A stretch of 64,000 bases of DNA, taken from assembly GCF_015354405.1 (NCBI RefSeq), contig NZ_JADKYP010000022.1, positions 1 to 64,000 of the forward strand, read 5' to 3'. The notes under the pieces are model-generated. The model ran no database searches. It worked only from the letters and a program-made list of their open reading frames with translations, and was not told where the DNA came from. The DNA is from Nocardia sp. BSTN01 (GTDB taxonomy: Bacteria; Actinomycetota; Actinomycetes; Mycobacteriales; Mycobacteriaceae). A program made the position numbers and the translations under genes. This document shows positions 41,194-49,661 of the stretch, piece after piece. Numbering within the stretch: position 1 is the stretch's first letter; every line of letters begins with the position of its first letter.

Positions 41194-41216
41194 ACGGACC
41201 GGTCCGGCGCCGCCGG

Positions 41217-42689
41217 TCAGGCGTTCGACAGCACCGCCGTGCGCCGGACCGGCTGCAGCGTCTTGTCCAGATTCGTGCGCATGGTGGTGGCCGAATCCAG
41301 CAGGTAGTTCTGGCGCACCTTCCACGGATGCCGGTCGCCCTGCCGCGGGAAGTCGCCGATGGACCGCTGGATATAGCCCGAGGCGAGGTCGAGCAGCGGA
41401 TGTTCGGTGAGCTCGGCCTGCGGCTGCGGCACCACCGCCTCGTATCCGCGCCGGTCCGTATGGGCGATCACCTTGCACACCAGCCGCGAAGTCAGGTCGG
41501 CGCGCAGCGTCCAGGACGCGTTCGTGTAGCCGATGCAGACCGCGAAGTTGGGGACGCCGGTGAGCATCGTTCCCTGCCAGACGAACCGGTCGGACAGGTT
41601 CACCGGCTCACCGTCGACCTCCAGCGTGATGCCGCCGAAGGCCAGCAGCTTCAGACCGGTCGCCGAGATGACGATGTCGGCGGGCAGCACCCGGCCCGAC
41701 TTCAGGCGGATCCCCTCGGGCACGAAGGTGTCGATGTGATCGGTGACCACCTCGGCCTTCCCCTTGCGCATCGCCTTGAAGAAGTCGGCGTCCGGCACCG
41801 CGCACAGCCGCTGATCCCACGGGTTGTACTCCGGGGTGAAGTGTTCGGCGACCAGCTTCTCGTCCTTGAGAATGCGGGTGGTCAGCCCGGTCAGCAGCTT
41901 GCGCGCGGCCTGCGGCCGACGCCGGCAGTACTGGTAGAAACCGACGTTGAACAGGATGTTCTTGGTGCGGATCACCCGGTGCGCCAAGCCCGCCGGCAGC
42001 AGTTCCCGAATCTTGTCGGCCTGCTTGTCCCGGCCGGGGACCGCGGAGATCCAGGTCGGCGAACGCTGCAGCATGGTCACCCGCTCGGCCTCTTCGGCCA
42101 TCGCCGGAACCAGCGTCACGGCGGTGGCACCGCTGCCGATGACCACGACCTTCTTGCCGGCGTAATCGAGATCCTCCGGCCAGAACTGCGGATGCACCAT
42201 GGTGCCGGAAAACGTTTCCACGCCCGGGAATTCGGGGGCGTGCCCCTGGTCATAGTTGTAGTAGCCGGAGCACGAATAGAGGAAGCGACAGCTCAGCGTG
42301 CGCTCCGCATCGCCCTGCCGCAGGGTCAGCGTCCAGCGCGATTCGGCGCTGGACCATTGTGCCGCAACGACTTTGGTGCCGTAGCGAATATGCTCGTCGA
42401 TCCCGTGACGGCGTGCCGTCTCGGTGATGTAGCGCAGAATCGAGGGACCGTCGGCGATCGATTTGGCATCGCGCCACGGTTCGAACGGGTAGCCGAGGGT
42501 GAACATGTCCGAATCGGACCGGATGCCGGGGTACCGGAACAGGTCCCAGGTGCCGCCCAGCGCCTCGCGCGCCTCGAGAATCGCATAGGACTTTCCGGGC
42601 AATTCCGTCTGCACGCGGTAACCGGCGCCGATTCCGGACAGACCGGCGCCCACGATGACGACATCGACATATTCACCAGCTGCGGTCAT
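41217..42689 (-). CDS. EthA-like Baeyer-Villiger flavin monooxygenase
   Basis: The product is 490 residues and matches mycobacterial EthA along its length: FAD site VIVGAGLSGIG, GGTWDLFRYPGIRSDSDM, the Baeyer-Villiger fingerprint F160-S-G-x3-H-x3-W170, the NADPH site VVVIGSGATAVTL, TMLQRSPTWI, YNPWDQRLC and FAVCIGYTNASWTLRADL. Such enzymes insert oxygen next to ketones; EthA also activates thioamide prodrugs. In M. tuberculosis ethA is divergent from the TetR gene ethR. Here the divergent partner is an AraC-type regulator, so control differs. ATG at 42689 was set by the conserved N-terminus. Confidence 0.92.
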   Translation of the reverse strand: MTAAGEYVDVVIVGAGLSGIGAGYRVQTELPGKSYAILEAREALGGTWDLFRYPGIRSDSDMFTLGYPFEPWRDAKSIADGPSILRYITETARRHGIDEHIRYGTKVVAAQWSSAESRWTLTLRQGDAERTLSCRFLYSCSGYYNYDQGHAPEFPGVETFSGTMVHPQFWPEDLDYAGKKVVVIGSGATAVTLVPAMAEEAERVTMLQRSPTWISAVPGRDKQADKIRELLPAGLAHRVIRTKNILFNVGFYQYCRRRPQAARKLLTGLTTRILKDEKLVAEHFTPEYNPWDQRLCAVPDADFFKAMRKGKAEVVTDHIDTFVPEGIRLKSGRVLPADIVISATGLKLLAFGGITLEVDGEPVNLSDRFVWQGTMLTGVPNFAVCIGYTNASWTLRADLTSRLVCKVIAHTDRRGYEAVVPQPQAELTEHPLLDLASGYIQRSIGDFPRQGDRHPWKVRQNYLLDSATTMRTNLDKTLQPVRRTAVLSNA

Positions 42690-42722
42690 GGTTCCAGTGT
42701 GCTGGTTCCTTCCCCGGCATTC

Positions 42723-42751
42723 TTGACTTTGCACGACAAGTATTTGATTCT
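42723..42751 (+). promoter_or_regulatory. Candidate leaderless promoter of the AraC-type gene
   Basis: TTGACT (42723-42728) and GATTCT (42746-42751) are 17 bp apart. The expected transcription start coincides with the ATG at 42759, and no Shine-Dalgarno sequence is present. Only 69 bp separate this gene from the divergent EthA-like gene. Confidence 0.45.
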
Positions 42752-42758
42752 GGACGAC

Positions 42759-43766
42759 ATGTCGGTGATCCGCTCGGCCGGTTTGCGCGGTTTCCGCGCG
42801 ACCGTGGCCGAACTCGGGGGAAATGCGGAGGAATACGCGGCCGCCGCCGGATACCCGATCGCCGCCCTGGACGCCGACGATCTGCTGGTCTCCGACGAGG
42901 CGATGGCCCTCGTGCTGGAGATCGCCGCCGACCGGCTGCGGTGTCCCGATCTGGGCCTGCGGATCGCCGCCCGGCAGGATCTCGGCATGCTGGGTCCGCT
43001 CGCGCTGGCCATCCGGAGCTCCCCCACCCTGGCCGATGCACTGGAGTGCACCTCGCGCTACCTGTTCGTGCACGCGCGCTCGCTGAGTCTGACCATCGAA
43101 CCGGATCCCTACGGCGACCGCGGTGTGACGGCCCTGCGCTACGGCGTCGAACCCAGACTTCCGCAACCCGTCCAGGGCACCGACCTGGGCCTGGGATTTC
43201 TGCACCGCACACTGATCCGGCTCGTGGAAGGCCCGTACGGGTTGCGCTCGGTGGAGCTGCCGTACCGCCCGCCGGGTTCGCGCGCGACCTACGAGAACTT
43301 CTTCGGCGTCCCGGTGCGCTTCGAGCGACCGGCGGCGATGCTGCGGCTGCCGAGCAATCTCACGACGCGGGCCATCGCGGGTGGCGATGCGAATCTGCGC
43401 CGGCTGGCGGTGGCGTTCCTGGCCGAACAGGCCGGCGACACCGGCGCCTCCACGGTGCCGGCGGTACGGGCCGCCGTGCAGCAACTGCTGGGTACGACCG
43501 CCCCGCAGATCGATTCGGTGGCTAGGCTTCTGACGATCCATCCGCGCACCCTGCAGCGCCGCCTGGCGGCCGAGCACATGACCTTCGCCGCCATCGTCGA
43601 CGATGTGCGCCGCAGTGAGGCGCGGCGCTACCTGACCACGACGGATCTGCCGATGAGCCAGATCGCCTCACTGCTCGGCCTCGCGGAACAGGCCACCCTG
43701 ACCCGCTGCGCGCGCCGCTGGTGGGACAGCACTCCCACCGCGATCCGGCGCACCGCCCGGACCTGA
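42759..43766 (+). CDS. AraC-family transcriptional regulator
   Basis: The product is 335 residues. Residues 15-200 form the arabinose-binding-like domain of OruR/ArgR-type AraC proteins (GYPIAALDADDLLVSDEAMALVLEIAA, DLGMLGPLALAIRSSPTLADAL, ENFFGVPVRFERPAAMLRLP). The C-terminus has two helix-turn-helix units (DSVARLLTIHPRTLQRRLAAEHMTF and LPMSQIASLLGLAEQATLTRCARRW). It probably activates the divergent EthA-like monooxygenase gene in response to a ketone or related ligand; that link is inferred from position. Confidence 0.9.
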   Translation: MSVIRSAGLRGFRATVAELGGNAEEYAAAAGYPIAALDADDLLVSDEAMALVLEIAADRLRCPDLGLRIAARQDLGMLGPLALAIRSSPTLADALECTSRYLFVHARSLSLTIEPDPYGDRGVTALRYGVEPRLPQPVQGTDLGLGFLHRTLIRLVEGPYGLRSVELPYRPPGSRATYENFFGVPVRFERPAAMLRLPSNLTTRAIAGGDANLRRLAVAFLAEQAGDTGASTVPAVRAAVQQLLGTTAPQIDSVARLLTIHPRTLQRRLAAEHMTFAAIVDDVRRSEARRYLTTTDLPMSQIASLLGLAEQATLTRCARRWWDSTPTAIRRTART

Positions 43767-43779
43767 GCGGCCGGTCGGC

Positions 43780-44262
43780 TCAGTGCGTGACGCTGGGATC
43801 CCAGCGGCTGGCGGTGATCGTGAATCCCTGGATCGAGGACAGCGGCATCATCGCCTCGTAGTTGCGCTGATAGCCGGTCTTCGTGATGCGCCAGCGGCCG
43901 TCGGATTCACGGCGATAGGTGTCGCGGTAGTAGGCGGCGCCGCGAATCATGATCCCGTGCTCGGGAACGATGACCGTATCCTCCAGACACCAACTGCCGG
44001 AGGCGGAATCGCCGTCCACCGCGATCTCGGGATGACTGCACACATGCGAGGTGATCATGGTGCCGGTCATCGCGCCGCTGAGATAGCCGACGATGGCGTC
44101 GCGGCCCTCGAACTGCAGCGGCTTACCGCCCGACGGCGAGCCGTAATCGGCCACCGCGTCCACGGCGAGGGTATCGGCGAACTCGTCCCACTCCCGCAGA
44201 TCCAGCGTCCGCAAATAGCGGTATTTCAACGCACGAATCTCTTCCAACGCAACCAGATCCAT
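43780..44262 (-). CDS. SnoaL-like / NTF2-fold protein
   Basis: The product is 160 residues with the SnoaL_4-like pattern: IRALKYRYLRTLDLREWDEFADTLAVDAVADYGS, FEGRDAIVGYLSGAMTGTMITSHVCSHPEI, the turn AAYYRDTYRRESDGRWRITKTGYQR. Family members include dehydratases, isomerases and ring-hydroxylating-oxygenase-like small subunits. The ATG at 44262 has AGGAGG upstream; an extended frame lacks this. A KstR-like box sits 37 bp upstream. It is unrelated in detail to the SnoaL-like gene at 418-912 but shares the motif and may share regulation. Confidence 0.85.
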   Translation of the reverse strand: MDLVALEEIRALKYRYLRTLDLREWDEFADTLAVDAVADYGSPSGGKPLQFEGRDAIVGYLSGAMTGTMITSHVCSHPEIAVDGDSASGSWCLEDTVIVPEHGIMIRGAAYYRDTYRRESDGRWRITKTGYQRNYEAMMPLSSIQGFTITASRWDPSVTH

Positions 44263-44298
44263 CGCGGTCACCTCCTGGTTTCGGCCCCGCCAGCACAA

Positions 44299-44312
44299 TA
44301 GAACACGTTTCT
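44299..44312. promoter_or_regulatory. KstR-like operator candidate
   Basis: TAGAACACGTTTCT fits the KstR consensus TNNAACNNGTTNNA at all fixed positions but the last. It lies 37-50 bp upstream of the SnoaL-like start and between that gene and the SDR gene. The core AACACGTTTC is identical to that at 2753-2766. Confidence 0.55.
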
Positions 44313-44365
44313 GTTTCGGTCCGGGCTTTCCCGATGACCAGGACGGCCCGGACCGATTCGCCGCA

Positions 44366-45136
44366 TCAGGCGTGGGTGCCCCCGTCGATGCGCACCTCGG
44401 TGCCGGTGATGAAGGCGCCGTCGTCGGAGGCGAGCATGGCCACCACTCCGGCGACCGTATCGGGCGAGGCGAACCCCTGGCCGAGCATCGGCATCAGCTT
44501 GCCGAACAACGAGAAATCGGCATCCTCGGGCAGGCCCGGACCGCGGCCGTCGGTCATATCGCTCGAGATCGAGCCGGGCGCCACGGCCACCGCGCGCAGG
44601 TTCTGCTTGGAGTATTCCGAGGCCAGCGCATGGGTCATGGACATGATGCCGCCCTTCGACGCGGCATAGGCGGCCATGTACGGGTGCGCGAAGTAGGTGG
44701 AGGTGGAGGCGAAGTTCACGATGACGCCGCAGCCGCTGTCCAGCAGCGCCGGCAGTGATTCGCGAATCATCAGGAAGGTGCCCGTGAGGTTGGTGGTGAT
44801 GATGCGGTTCCAGTCGGCCAGCGGCATCTCGTGGGTGTGCGCCGAGCGCAGAATGCCGGCGGCGTTGACCAGGGCGTCCAGCCCGCCCAGGGTTTCCACG
44901 GCCTTCGCGACCCCGGCCTGCACCGAGGACTCGTCGGAGATGTCGATCGTGACGGTGGTCAGCCGATCGGCGCTGCCCTTCTCGGCCGCCTGTTTCGCGG
45001 TTTCGGCCAGGCCCGCCTCGCTGACGTCGGCGGCCACCACGGTGCCGCCCTCGGACAGGATGCGATGCACGGTGGCGCGGCCGATACCGGATCCGGCGCC
45101 GGTGATCAGAACCCGGCGATCTGCGAAACGCTCCAT
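44366..45136 (-). CDS. Short-chain dehydrogenase/reductase
   Basis: The product is 256 residues, a classical SDR: TGAGSGIGRA (cofactor loop), the aspartate after VVAAD favouring NAD+, VNAAGIL, the serine in NFASTSTYF, YAASKGG and VAPGSISSDM, ending with GTEVRIDGGTHA. It closely follows the FabG-like pattern; the substrate is unknown. The ATG has GAGGAGAG upstream. It is divergent from a TetR gene across a 113-bp region containing a perfect operator-like palindrome, so it is the likely target of that regulator. Confidence 0.92.
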   Translation of the reverse strand: MERFADRRVLITGAGSGIGRATVHRILSEGGTVVAADVSEAGLAETAKQAAEKGSADRLTTVTIDISDESSVQAGVAKAVETLGGLDALVNAAGILRSAHTHEMPLADWNRIITTNLTGTFLMIRESLPALLDSGCGVIVNFASTSTYFAHPYMAAYAASKGGIMSMTHALASEYSKQNLRAVAVAPGSISSDMTDGRGPGLPEDADFSLFGKLMPMLGQGFASPDTVAGVVAMLASDDGAFITGTEVRIDGGTHA

Positions 45137-45191
45137 TGCGAAACTCTCCTCAACTGCGATTTTCACGTTTGATTGACACACTACGCCTGTG

Positions 45192-45206
45192 TGGCACGTT
45201 GTGCCA
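45192..45206. promoter_or_regulatory. TetR-type operator TGGCAC-GTT-GTGCCA
   Basis: A perfect 6-3-6 palindrome lies between the SDR and TetR genes. It overlaps a possible -35 (TTGTGC, 45199-45204) of the tetR promoter, whose -10 could be TAGACT (45224-45229). The location fits repression of both divergent genes by the TetR protein encoded at 45250. Confidence 0.7.
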
Positions 45207-45249
45207 GAGTGACAAATCGCGCTTAGACTGTGCGGACAGGAGGTGACTC

Positions 45250-45954
45250 ATGCCCGAGTCGAGAACCGGCCCGTCCGCCACCGCATCGCCGCGGCCGAAC
45301 CTGGCTCAGCGGCGCAAGTCGGCGACCCGGATGGAGATCGCCCACACCGCCGCTCGCCTGTTCGCCGAGCGTGGCACCGCGGCGGTCACCGCCGAGCAGA
45401 TCGCCGCCGCCTCCGGCGTCGGCCTGCGCACCTTCTATCGCTATTGCCGTACCAAAGAGGATGCCGTGGAACCGATGCTGTCGGCGGGTGCGTCTCGCTG
45501 GCTGGACATCCTCGGCGACGGACCGGACCGATTGCCTACCATCGCGGAACTGGAGACCGCCGCGATCCGCGCCCTGACGGTGGTGGACCGCGACGAACTC
45601 GACATCACCCGCGGCCTGTTGCGCGCGATGGCCGACGATACGGCCCTGCGCGCGGTCTGGTTCCGGGTCAATCTCACCGGCGAGCACGCCCTGCTGGACC
45701 TGCTGAGGAAACTGTCCCCGGACACCGATCCACTGCGCCTGCGCACGCTGGCCGCCGCGGCCGCCGGCGCCATCCGGATCGGACTGGAGCAGTGGGCCGA
45801 CGACGACGGCCCGGCGCAGGCCGGCGAATTCGACGAAACACCTTCGACCGCCCCACGATCGGGCGGTCCGGCTCCCCTCGTGGTCAGATGCATGCGGGAA
45901 CTCACCGTCGGCGTCTATGCGCAGACCCCCGCGGATACGACAGCCGCGGGCTGA
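45250..45954 (+). CDS. TetR-family regulator
   Basis: The product is 234 residues. The N-terminal HTH is typical: MEIAHTAARLFAERGTAAVTAEQIAAASGVGLRTFYRYCRTKEDAV (residues about 28-73). The C-terminal ligand-binding part is helical with an Ala-rich LRTLAAAAAGAIRIGLEQW. An excellent ribosome-binding site (AGGAGGTGA) precedes the ATG. It probably represses itself and the divergent SDR gene through the palindrome at 45192-45206. The ligand is unknown. Confidence 0.92.
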   Translation: MPESRTGPSATASPRPNLAQRRKSATRMEIAHTAARLFAERGTAAVTAEQIAAASGVGLRTFYRYCRTKEDAVEPMLSAGASRWLDILGDGPDRLPTIAELETAAIRALTVVDRDELDITRGLLRAMADDTALRAVWFRVNLTGEHALLDLLRKLSPDTDPLRLRTLAAAAAGAIRIGLEQWADDDGPAQAGEFDETPSTAPRSGGPAPLVVRCMRELTVGVYAQTPADTTAAG

Positions 45955-46032
45955 CGGTCGCCGCGGCGCCGGACCGTGCGATCCGGCGCCGACGACGCGC
46001 GGGGCCACGCCGAGCTACCGCATGATGGGTCC

Positions 46033-46311
46033 ATGAACACCGGGAATTGGCATGTGCTGGTGGAAGAGCAGGTCGGCGCCTCGAAGGATTACCGGCAGTG
46101 GGAGCTGTCCTCGATCCACCCGGCGGGGGCGGATCGCGCCGATGCCGAACGGCTCGCCGAGGAACTCTCGCGCACCTACCGCCCCCACCACCCGCTCAGT
46201 CCGCGCCGCCGGACGCGCTACCGCACCGCCGACGGCTGGGTGGTCGTGGTCGACGGCGCGATGAGCGACTTCCGCTTCCGGCTCACGATCGCCGAACGCG
46301 TACCGGACTGA
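46033..46311 (+). CDS. Small conserved-looking hypothetical protein
   Basis: The product is 92 residues. It starts NTGNWHVLVEEQVG and has an alternating strand/helix pattern ending in GWVVVVDGAMSDFRFRLTIAERV, suggesting a compact alpha/beta fold of about 90 residues. Codon use matches real genes here. The ribosome-binding site is weak (GATGGG). It is convergent with the DUF1801 gene and stands alone after the TetR gene. No function can be proposed. Confidence 0.65.
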   Translation: MNTGNWHVLVEEQVGASKDYRQWELSSIHPAGADRADAERLAEELSRTYRPHHPLSPRRRTRYRTADGWVVVVDGAMSDFRFRLTIAERVPD

Positions 46312-46337
46312 CCGCCCTCTCCCGGAACCTCGTTCGG

Positions 46338-46748
46338 TCATTCTTTCTGTGCCGCATCGCGTTTCATCTTGCGCCAACCGCCCGCGCGATTGTTCGCGAT
46401 GATCTGCCGCAGCATCGCCGACAGCGCGGAGGCGTTGACCTTCTCCCCCTCGCCAATCGCCACGGTGCGCGCCGTCGTGTTGTCGTGACCGCCGGTGATG
46501 ATGCCCGCCGGATCGGGCACGATCGCACCGTCGTAGAGGAAGACGTCGACGTGCGTCTTCGTCGCCAGCAGCGCGCAGATGTTGCCGTCGAGCACGAAAT
46601 ACGGTCGCACCCTGCGCTTTACGGTCTCCGTCACTTCCGGATCGGCGGCGTGGACGAGTTCGCGCACCTCGCGGCAGATGTCGCGCTGCCAGGCCGGTAG
46701 CGCGTCGATGTAGGCGTCGACGCGCGGGTCGGCCACGTAGCTCACCAT
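46338..46748 (-). CDS. DUF1801 (YdhG-like) protein
   Basis: The product is 136 residues with the DUF1801 pattern: DPRVDAYIDALPAWQRDICREVRELVHAADPEVTETVKRRVRPYFVLDGNICALLATKTHVDVFLYDG. The family is small, cytoplasmic and of unknown function, sometimes likened to iron-chaperone-type folds. It lies 14 bp after the Clp ATPase gene on the same strand, so it is probably co-transcribed. Confidence 0.82.
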   Translation of the reverse strand: MVSYVADPRVDAYIDALPAWQRDICREVRELVHAADPEVTETVKRRVRPYFVLDGNICALLATKTHVDVFLYDGAIVPDPAGIITGGHDNTTARTVAIGEGEKVNASALSAMLRQIIANNRAGGWRKMKRDAAQKE

Positions 46749-46762
46749 CGGCCTCCCCCGGA

Positions 46763-49324
46763 TCAGCTCTTCCCGGATTTCGCTCCGGACTTCTTGTCGG
46801 ATTTGGCCTCCGACTTGGCCTCCGACTTACCGTTCGCCTTCTTTCCCTTCGGCTTCTGGCCGTTCGCGGAGGCATCGAGGGAACGTTCGGCTCCGGATCC
46901 GGCCACCGCGGCGACGATCAGTCCGGACTCGTCGGCGTCCACGCGCACGGTGTCGCCCGGGTTCAGCTCGCCACCGAGCACCAGCCGGGACACCTGATTC
47001 TCCAGCTGCTTCTGTACCGTCCGGCGGAGCGGGCGCGCACCGAATTCGGGTTGATATCCGTTCTCGGACAGCCAATCCCGTGCCGCGTCGGTGACGTCGA
47101 GCTCGATGTCCTGAGCGCGCAGGCGGCGGCGGGGGCCGTCGAGAACCAGATCGACGATGCGGCGCAACTGTTCCTGGTCGAGCCGGTGGAACACGATGGT
47201 CTCGTCGATGCGGTTGAGGAATTCCGGCCGGAAATGCTGTTGCAGCCGTTCCATCAGCCGCGGGGTGATGGCGTCGAGCTCCGCCGAGGTGGCCTTCAGG
47301 ATCAGATCCGAACCGATATTGCTGGTCATGATCACGATGGTGTTCTTGAAATCGACCGTGCGGCCCTTGGCGTCGGTGACGCGCCCGTCGTCGAGCAACT
47401 GCAGCAGCACGTTGAACACGTCCGGATGGGCCTTCTCCACCTCGTCGAACAGGATCACCGAATACGGTTGTCGGCGAATCTTGTCGGTGAGCTGTGCGGC
47501 ATCCTCGTAGCCCACATATCCGGGCGGGGCGCCGACGAGCCGGGACACCGTGTGCTTCTCCTGGAATTCGCTCATGTCGAATCGGATCAGCCGGTCCTCG
47601 TCGCCGAATACCGCCTCCGCCAAGGCTTTCGCCAATTCGGTCTTGCCGACACCGGTCGGGCCGAGGAACAGGAACGAGCCGATCGGGCGGTTCGGATCCT
47701 TCATCCCGGCCCGAGCGCGGCGCACCGCCTCGGCGACCGCCACGATCGCCTCGTCCTGCCCGATCACCCGCTTGTGCAGCGCGTCCTCCAGCCGCAGCAG
47801 GCGCTGCCGTTCCTCGACGGTCAACTCCGACACCGGAATTCCGGTCTGCTTGGACACCACCTCGGCGATATCGTCGAGGGTGACCGTCGGCTCCTCGTCG
47901 GCGGTGATGTGGCCGACCCGTTCCTCGGCGGCGGTGATCTCGCCCTTGAGTTCGTCCGCGCGGGAGTAGTCCTCGGCCGCGACGGCGGCATCCTTCTCCC
48001 GTTCGAGGCGCGACAATTCCTGCTGTGCCGCACGTAGATCCGGGCCCGGCATGCGGGTGCGCAACCGGACCCTGGCACCGGCCTGGTCGACCAGATCGAT
48101 CGCCTTGTCGGGCATGAACCGGTCGGTGATGTAGCGGTCCGAGAGTTCCGCCGCGGCGACCAACGCCTCGTCGTCGTAGTGCACCTGATGGTGTTCCTCG
48201 TAGACGTCGCTGAGTCCGCGCAGAATTTCGATGGTGTCGGCGACCGACGGTTCGGGAACCAGCACCGGCTGGAAGCGACGCTCCAGGGCGGCGTCCTTCT
48301 CGATGTAGCGCCGGTATTCATCGATTGTGGTGGCGCCGATGGCATGGAGTTCGCCGCGGGCCAGCGCCGGTTTGAGCAGGTTGCCGGCATCCATCGAACC
48401 CTCGCCGCCGGCGCCGGCGCCGGCGATGGTGTGCAACTCGTCGATGAACAGCACCAGTTCGTCGGAGTGCTCGCGGACCTCGTCGAGAATCTTGGTCAGC
48501 CGCTCCTCGAATTCGCCGCGATATTTGCTGCCCGCCACCAGCGAGCCCACATCGAGGGCCACCACCCGCCGGTCGGCCAGCGTGCTGGGCACATCGCCGT
48601 TGACGATGCGCTGCGCCAGACCCTCGACGATCGCGGTCTTGCCGACTCCGGGATCCCCGATGAGCACCGGATTGTTCTTGCGCCGCCGGGACAGGATTTC
48701 CACGGTCTGCTCGATCTCCTCGGCGCGGCCGACGACCGGGTCGACCTTGCCCGCGCGCGCCTCGGCGGTCAGATCCCGGCCGTATTCGTCGAGCGTCGGC
48801 GTGTCGGTGGGCTTCTTCCGTCCCTCGGCGACCGGCAGTTTGGCACCCGAAAGAGACTGCACGGCAGCACTTTCCGGATTGTCAGCGATGCCGAGCAGAA
48901 TATGTTCCGGGCCGATGTAGCTGGATCCCGCCTCGGCGGCGTTGCGTTGCGCGGTGCGCAGGGCCAGTTTGGCGCCGGGCCCGAGCACCACCTGACCGCC
49001 CGCGGTCGCGGTGGCCTCTCCGCTGCCGACCGCACTCCGCATCTGCGCGGCCACCTTGTCCGGCTCCAGCCCGAGCTGGCCGATGATCCCGCGCGACGGC
49101 TCGACCTGAGTGGCGGCGTAGAGCAGATGTTCGGCGGTGACCTCGGGATTTCCCCAGCCCTGGGCGGCCGACCGGGCGATCGCGATCAGCTCCTTGGCGC
49201 TGTCGCTGAGCAGCCGCCCCAGATCGATGCGCTGCACCGGCGGCTGTGCGGCCATACCGGGGCCGAAGAAGCGGTTGAAGAGGTCGTCGAAGGAGTTGAA
49301 CGAACTGGGCCAGGCAGCGGTCAT
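46763..49324 (-). CDS. Clp/Hsp100 AAA+ ATPase, ClpC-like but without a visible ClpP-docking loop
   Basis: The product is 853 residues. Order: an N-terminal [15 protein letters not shown] segment, a Clp-N repeat domain (about 45-175), AAA-1 with [13 protein letters not shown] and [13 protein letters not shown], a short ClpC-type middle domain with a UVR-like segment ([21 protein letters not shown]), AAA-2 with [14 protein letters not shown], then the C-terminal small domain and a 30-residue Lys/Ser/Ala tail. After SNIGSD the sequence runs into the [10 protein letters not shown] motif without the LGF loop that ClpC uses to bind ClpP. It may therefore be a stand-alone unfoldase or disaggregase. 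ATG at 49324 has GAGGTG upstream. Confidence 0.9.
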   Translation of the reverse strand: MTAAWPSSFNSFDDLFNRFFGPGMAAQPPVQRIDLGRLLSDSAKELIAIARSAAQGWGNPEVTAEHLLYAATQVEPSRGIIGQLGLEPDKVAAQMRSAVGSGEATATAGGQVVLGPGAKLALRTAQRNAAEAGSSYIGPEHILLGIADNPESAAVQSLSGAKLPVAEGRKKPTDTPTLDEYGRDLTAEARAGKVDPVVGRAEEIEQTVEILSRRRKNNPVLIGDPGVGKTAIVEGLAQRIVNGDVPSTLADRRVVALDVGSLVAGSKYRGEFEERLTKILDEVREHSDELVLFIDELHTIAGAGAGGEGSMDAGNLLKPALARGELHAIGATTIDEYRRYIEKDAALERRFQPVLVPEPSVADTIEILRGLSDVYEEHHQVHYDDEALVAAAELSDRYITDRFMPDKAIDLVDQAGARVRLRTRMPGPDLRAAQQELSRLEREKDAAVAAEDYSRADELKGEITAAEERVGHITADEEPTVTLDDIAEVVSKQTGIPVSELTVEERQRLLRLEDALHKRVIGQDEAIVAVAEAVRRARAGMKDPNRPIGSFLFLGPTGVGKTELAKALAEAVFGDEDRLIRFDMSEFQEKHTVSRLVGAPPGYVGYEDAAQLTDKIRRQPYSVILFDEVEKAHPDVFNVLLQLLDDGRVTDAKGRTVDFKNTIVIMTSNIGSDLILKATSAELDAITPRLMERLQQHFRPEFLNRIDETIVFHRLDQEQLRRIVDLVLDGPRRRLRAQDIELDVTDAARDWLSENGYQPEFGARPLRRTVQKQLENQVSRLVLGGELNPGDTVRVDADESGLIVAAVAGSGAERSLDASANGQKPKGKKANGKSEAKSEAKSDKKSGAKSGKS

Positions 49325-49661
49325 GTCCACACCTCGTATCTCGGAATCTCGTCGTCGCAGCGGCGAGCAAACGGACAGCTACGGTCCGCATCGCCGCACT
49401 CACTCGCAGAACCACTCCGAAACGGTCGGGTCCCACCGTACCCTCGGCCCTCCTTTCCGGGGCAGCCGCCGACGCATCCGTTACTTTCCAGCGATCCACG
49501 TGGTCGTTCCGGCGATCCATCCGCCGCGAAGTGGGTATCGATGGGAGCATGGGCCCGTCCCGAAGATCACGACCGATCGCACATCGATGCCCGGCGGGAT
49601 TCGAACACGTTGATCTTGCCGCGGTGCCACACTCGAAGATGGTTGGGCTCGAGGAGGAACT
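49325..49661. other. Divergent intergenic region between Clp ATPase and ctaD
   Basis: The 337-bp spacer holds no supported gene. GAGGAGGA just before 49662 is the ctaD ribosome-binding site. A tRNA T-arm-like stretch near 49593-49606 was examined and not supported. No perfect HAIR or CIRCE heat-shock element was seen upstream of the Clp gene. Confidence 0.6.

Noticed and set aside
41195-41206. CGGACCGGTCCG between convergent genes as a terminator
   Set aside because: The palindrome has no loop, so it cannot form a useful RNA hairpin; possibly a chance site in GC-rich DNA.
49593-49606. GGCGGGATTCGAAC, resembling a tRNA T-arm on the minus strand
   Set aside because: The flanking bases do not form the T stem, and no acceptor, D or anticodon arms could be folded around it.
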